Source: Dirofilaria immitis (taxonomy: Eukaryota; Nematoda; Chromadorea; Rhabditida; Onchocercidae). From it: a DNA stretch of 64,000 nt. The DNA lies in assembly GCA_024305405.1 (NCBI GenBank), contig JAKNDB010000068.1, positions 9,037,501 to 9,101,500 of the forward strand. The letters run 5' to 3'. Position numbers and translations under genes: made by a program. Shown in pieces: positions 63,799 through 64,000 of the stretch (position 1 is its first letter; every line of letters starts with the position of its first letter). The notes beneath the pieces were generated by a model. The model had not been told where the DNA came from, did no database searches, and was given only the letters and a program-made list of their open reading frames with translations.

Positions 63799-64000
63799 CG
63801 ATATGAAACTGTCGAAATTAGTGCCGTCACTTTTTTTAATTCCAGTTTTGCTTTAATAAATTGCACACATGAAAAATCCTTTCGAAAAAAACTATCTCAC
63901 AGGAATTAGCTGATTCTAGAAATAAATTCCAGAAATGTTTTAAACTTTCCGTTGTTGGAAATCCTTGATTATTTCTTTCCTGGAAGCATCAAGGTTCTCG

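Overview
The window is nuclear DNA of a eukaryote, almost certainly a nematode and, by inference, probably a filarial (spirurid) worm. It is strongly AT-rich. Its genes are broken into 40-250 nt exons by introns with GTAAGT-type donors and short TTTTCAG-type acceptors. Several start codons sit just behind an acceptor with no upstream exon, as expected for spliced-leader trans-splicing. The products are standard metazoan proteins. I see no operon in the bacterial sense, no CRISPR array, no tRNA or rRNA gene, and no convincing Wolbachia-like insertion. I assembled the gene models by hand from splice signals, reading phase and family motifs. Phases agree across nearly all junctions, and exceptions are flagged.

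Layout. (1) 26-5372 (-): PAN3, the pseudokinase subunit of the PAN2-PAN3 poly(A) nuclease; its last exon(s) lie beyond the left edge. (2) 7131-16520 (+): an anillin of 24 exons with a C-terminal anillin homology domain and PH domain, divergent from PAN3. (3) 17643-28238 (-): a cullin, best match CUL2, convergent with anillin; its introns carry a probable solo LTR, a 39-bp direct repeat and an ORF relic. (4) 30810-34200 (-): a patatin-like lipase of the ATGL/PNPLA2 family. (5) 36602-37697 (+): a small secreted, probably GPI-anchored, cysteine-containing protein that I do not recognise. (6) 37698-50696: a gene-poor stretch of about 13 kb with a few short coding-like islands. (7) 50697-56112 (-): an organic anion transporter polypeptide (OATP/SLCO) of 16 exons. 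(8) 60721-63745 (+): the 3' part of an unrecognised gene with a 20-nt microexon and a well-placed poly(A) signal.

The genes do not form one pathway. They cover mRNA deadenylation, cytokinesis, ubiquitin ligation, lipolysis and membrane transport, an ordinary mixed stretch of a worm chromosome. I found no clear new biological system. The most useful observations are: repeated use of AAG instead of CAG at 3' splice sites, at least five times in the cullin; single-base frame breaks at short homopolymers inside otherwise intact lipase and OATP exons, which point to consensus-sequence errors; a lineage-restricted-looking secreted protein; and an unidentified gene at the right edge.
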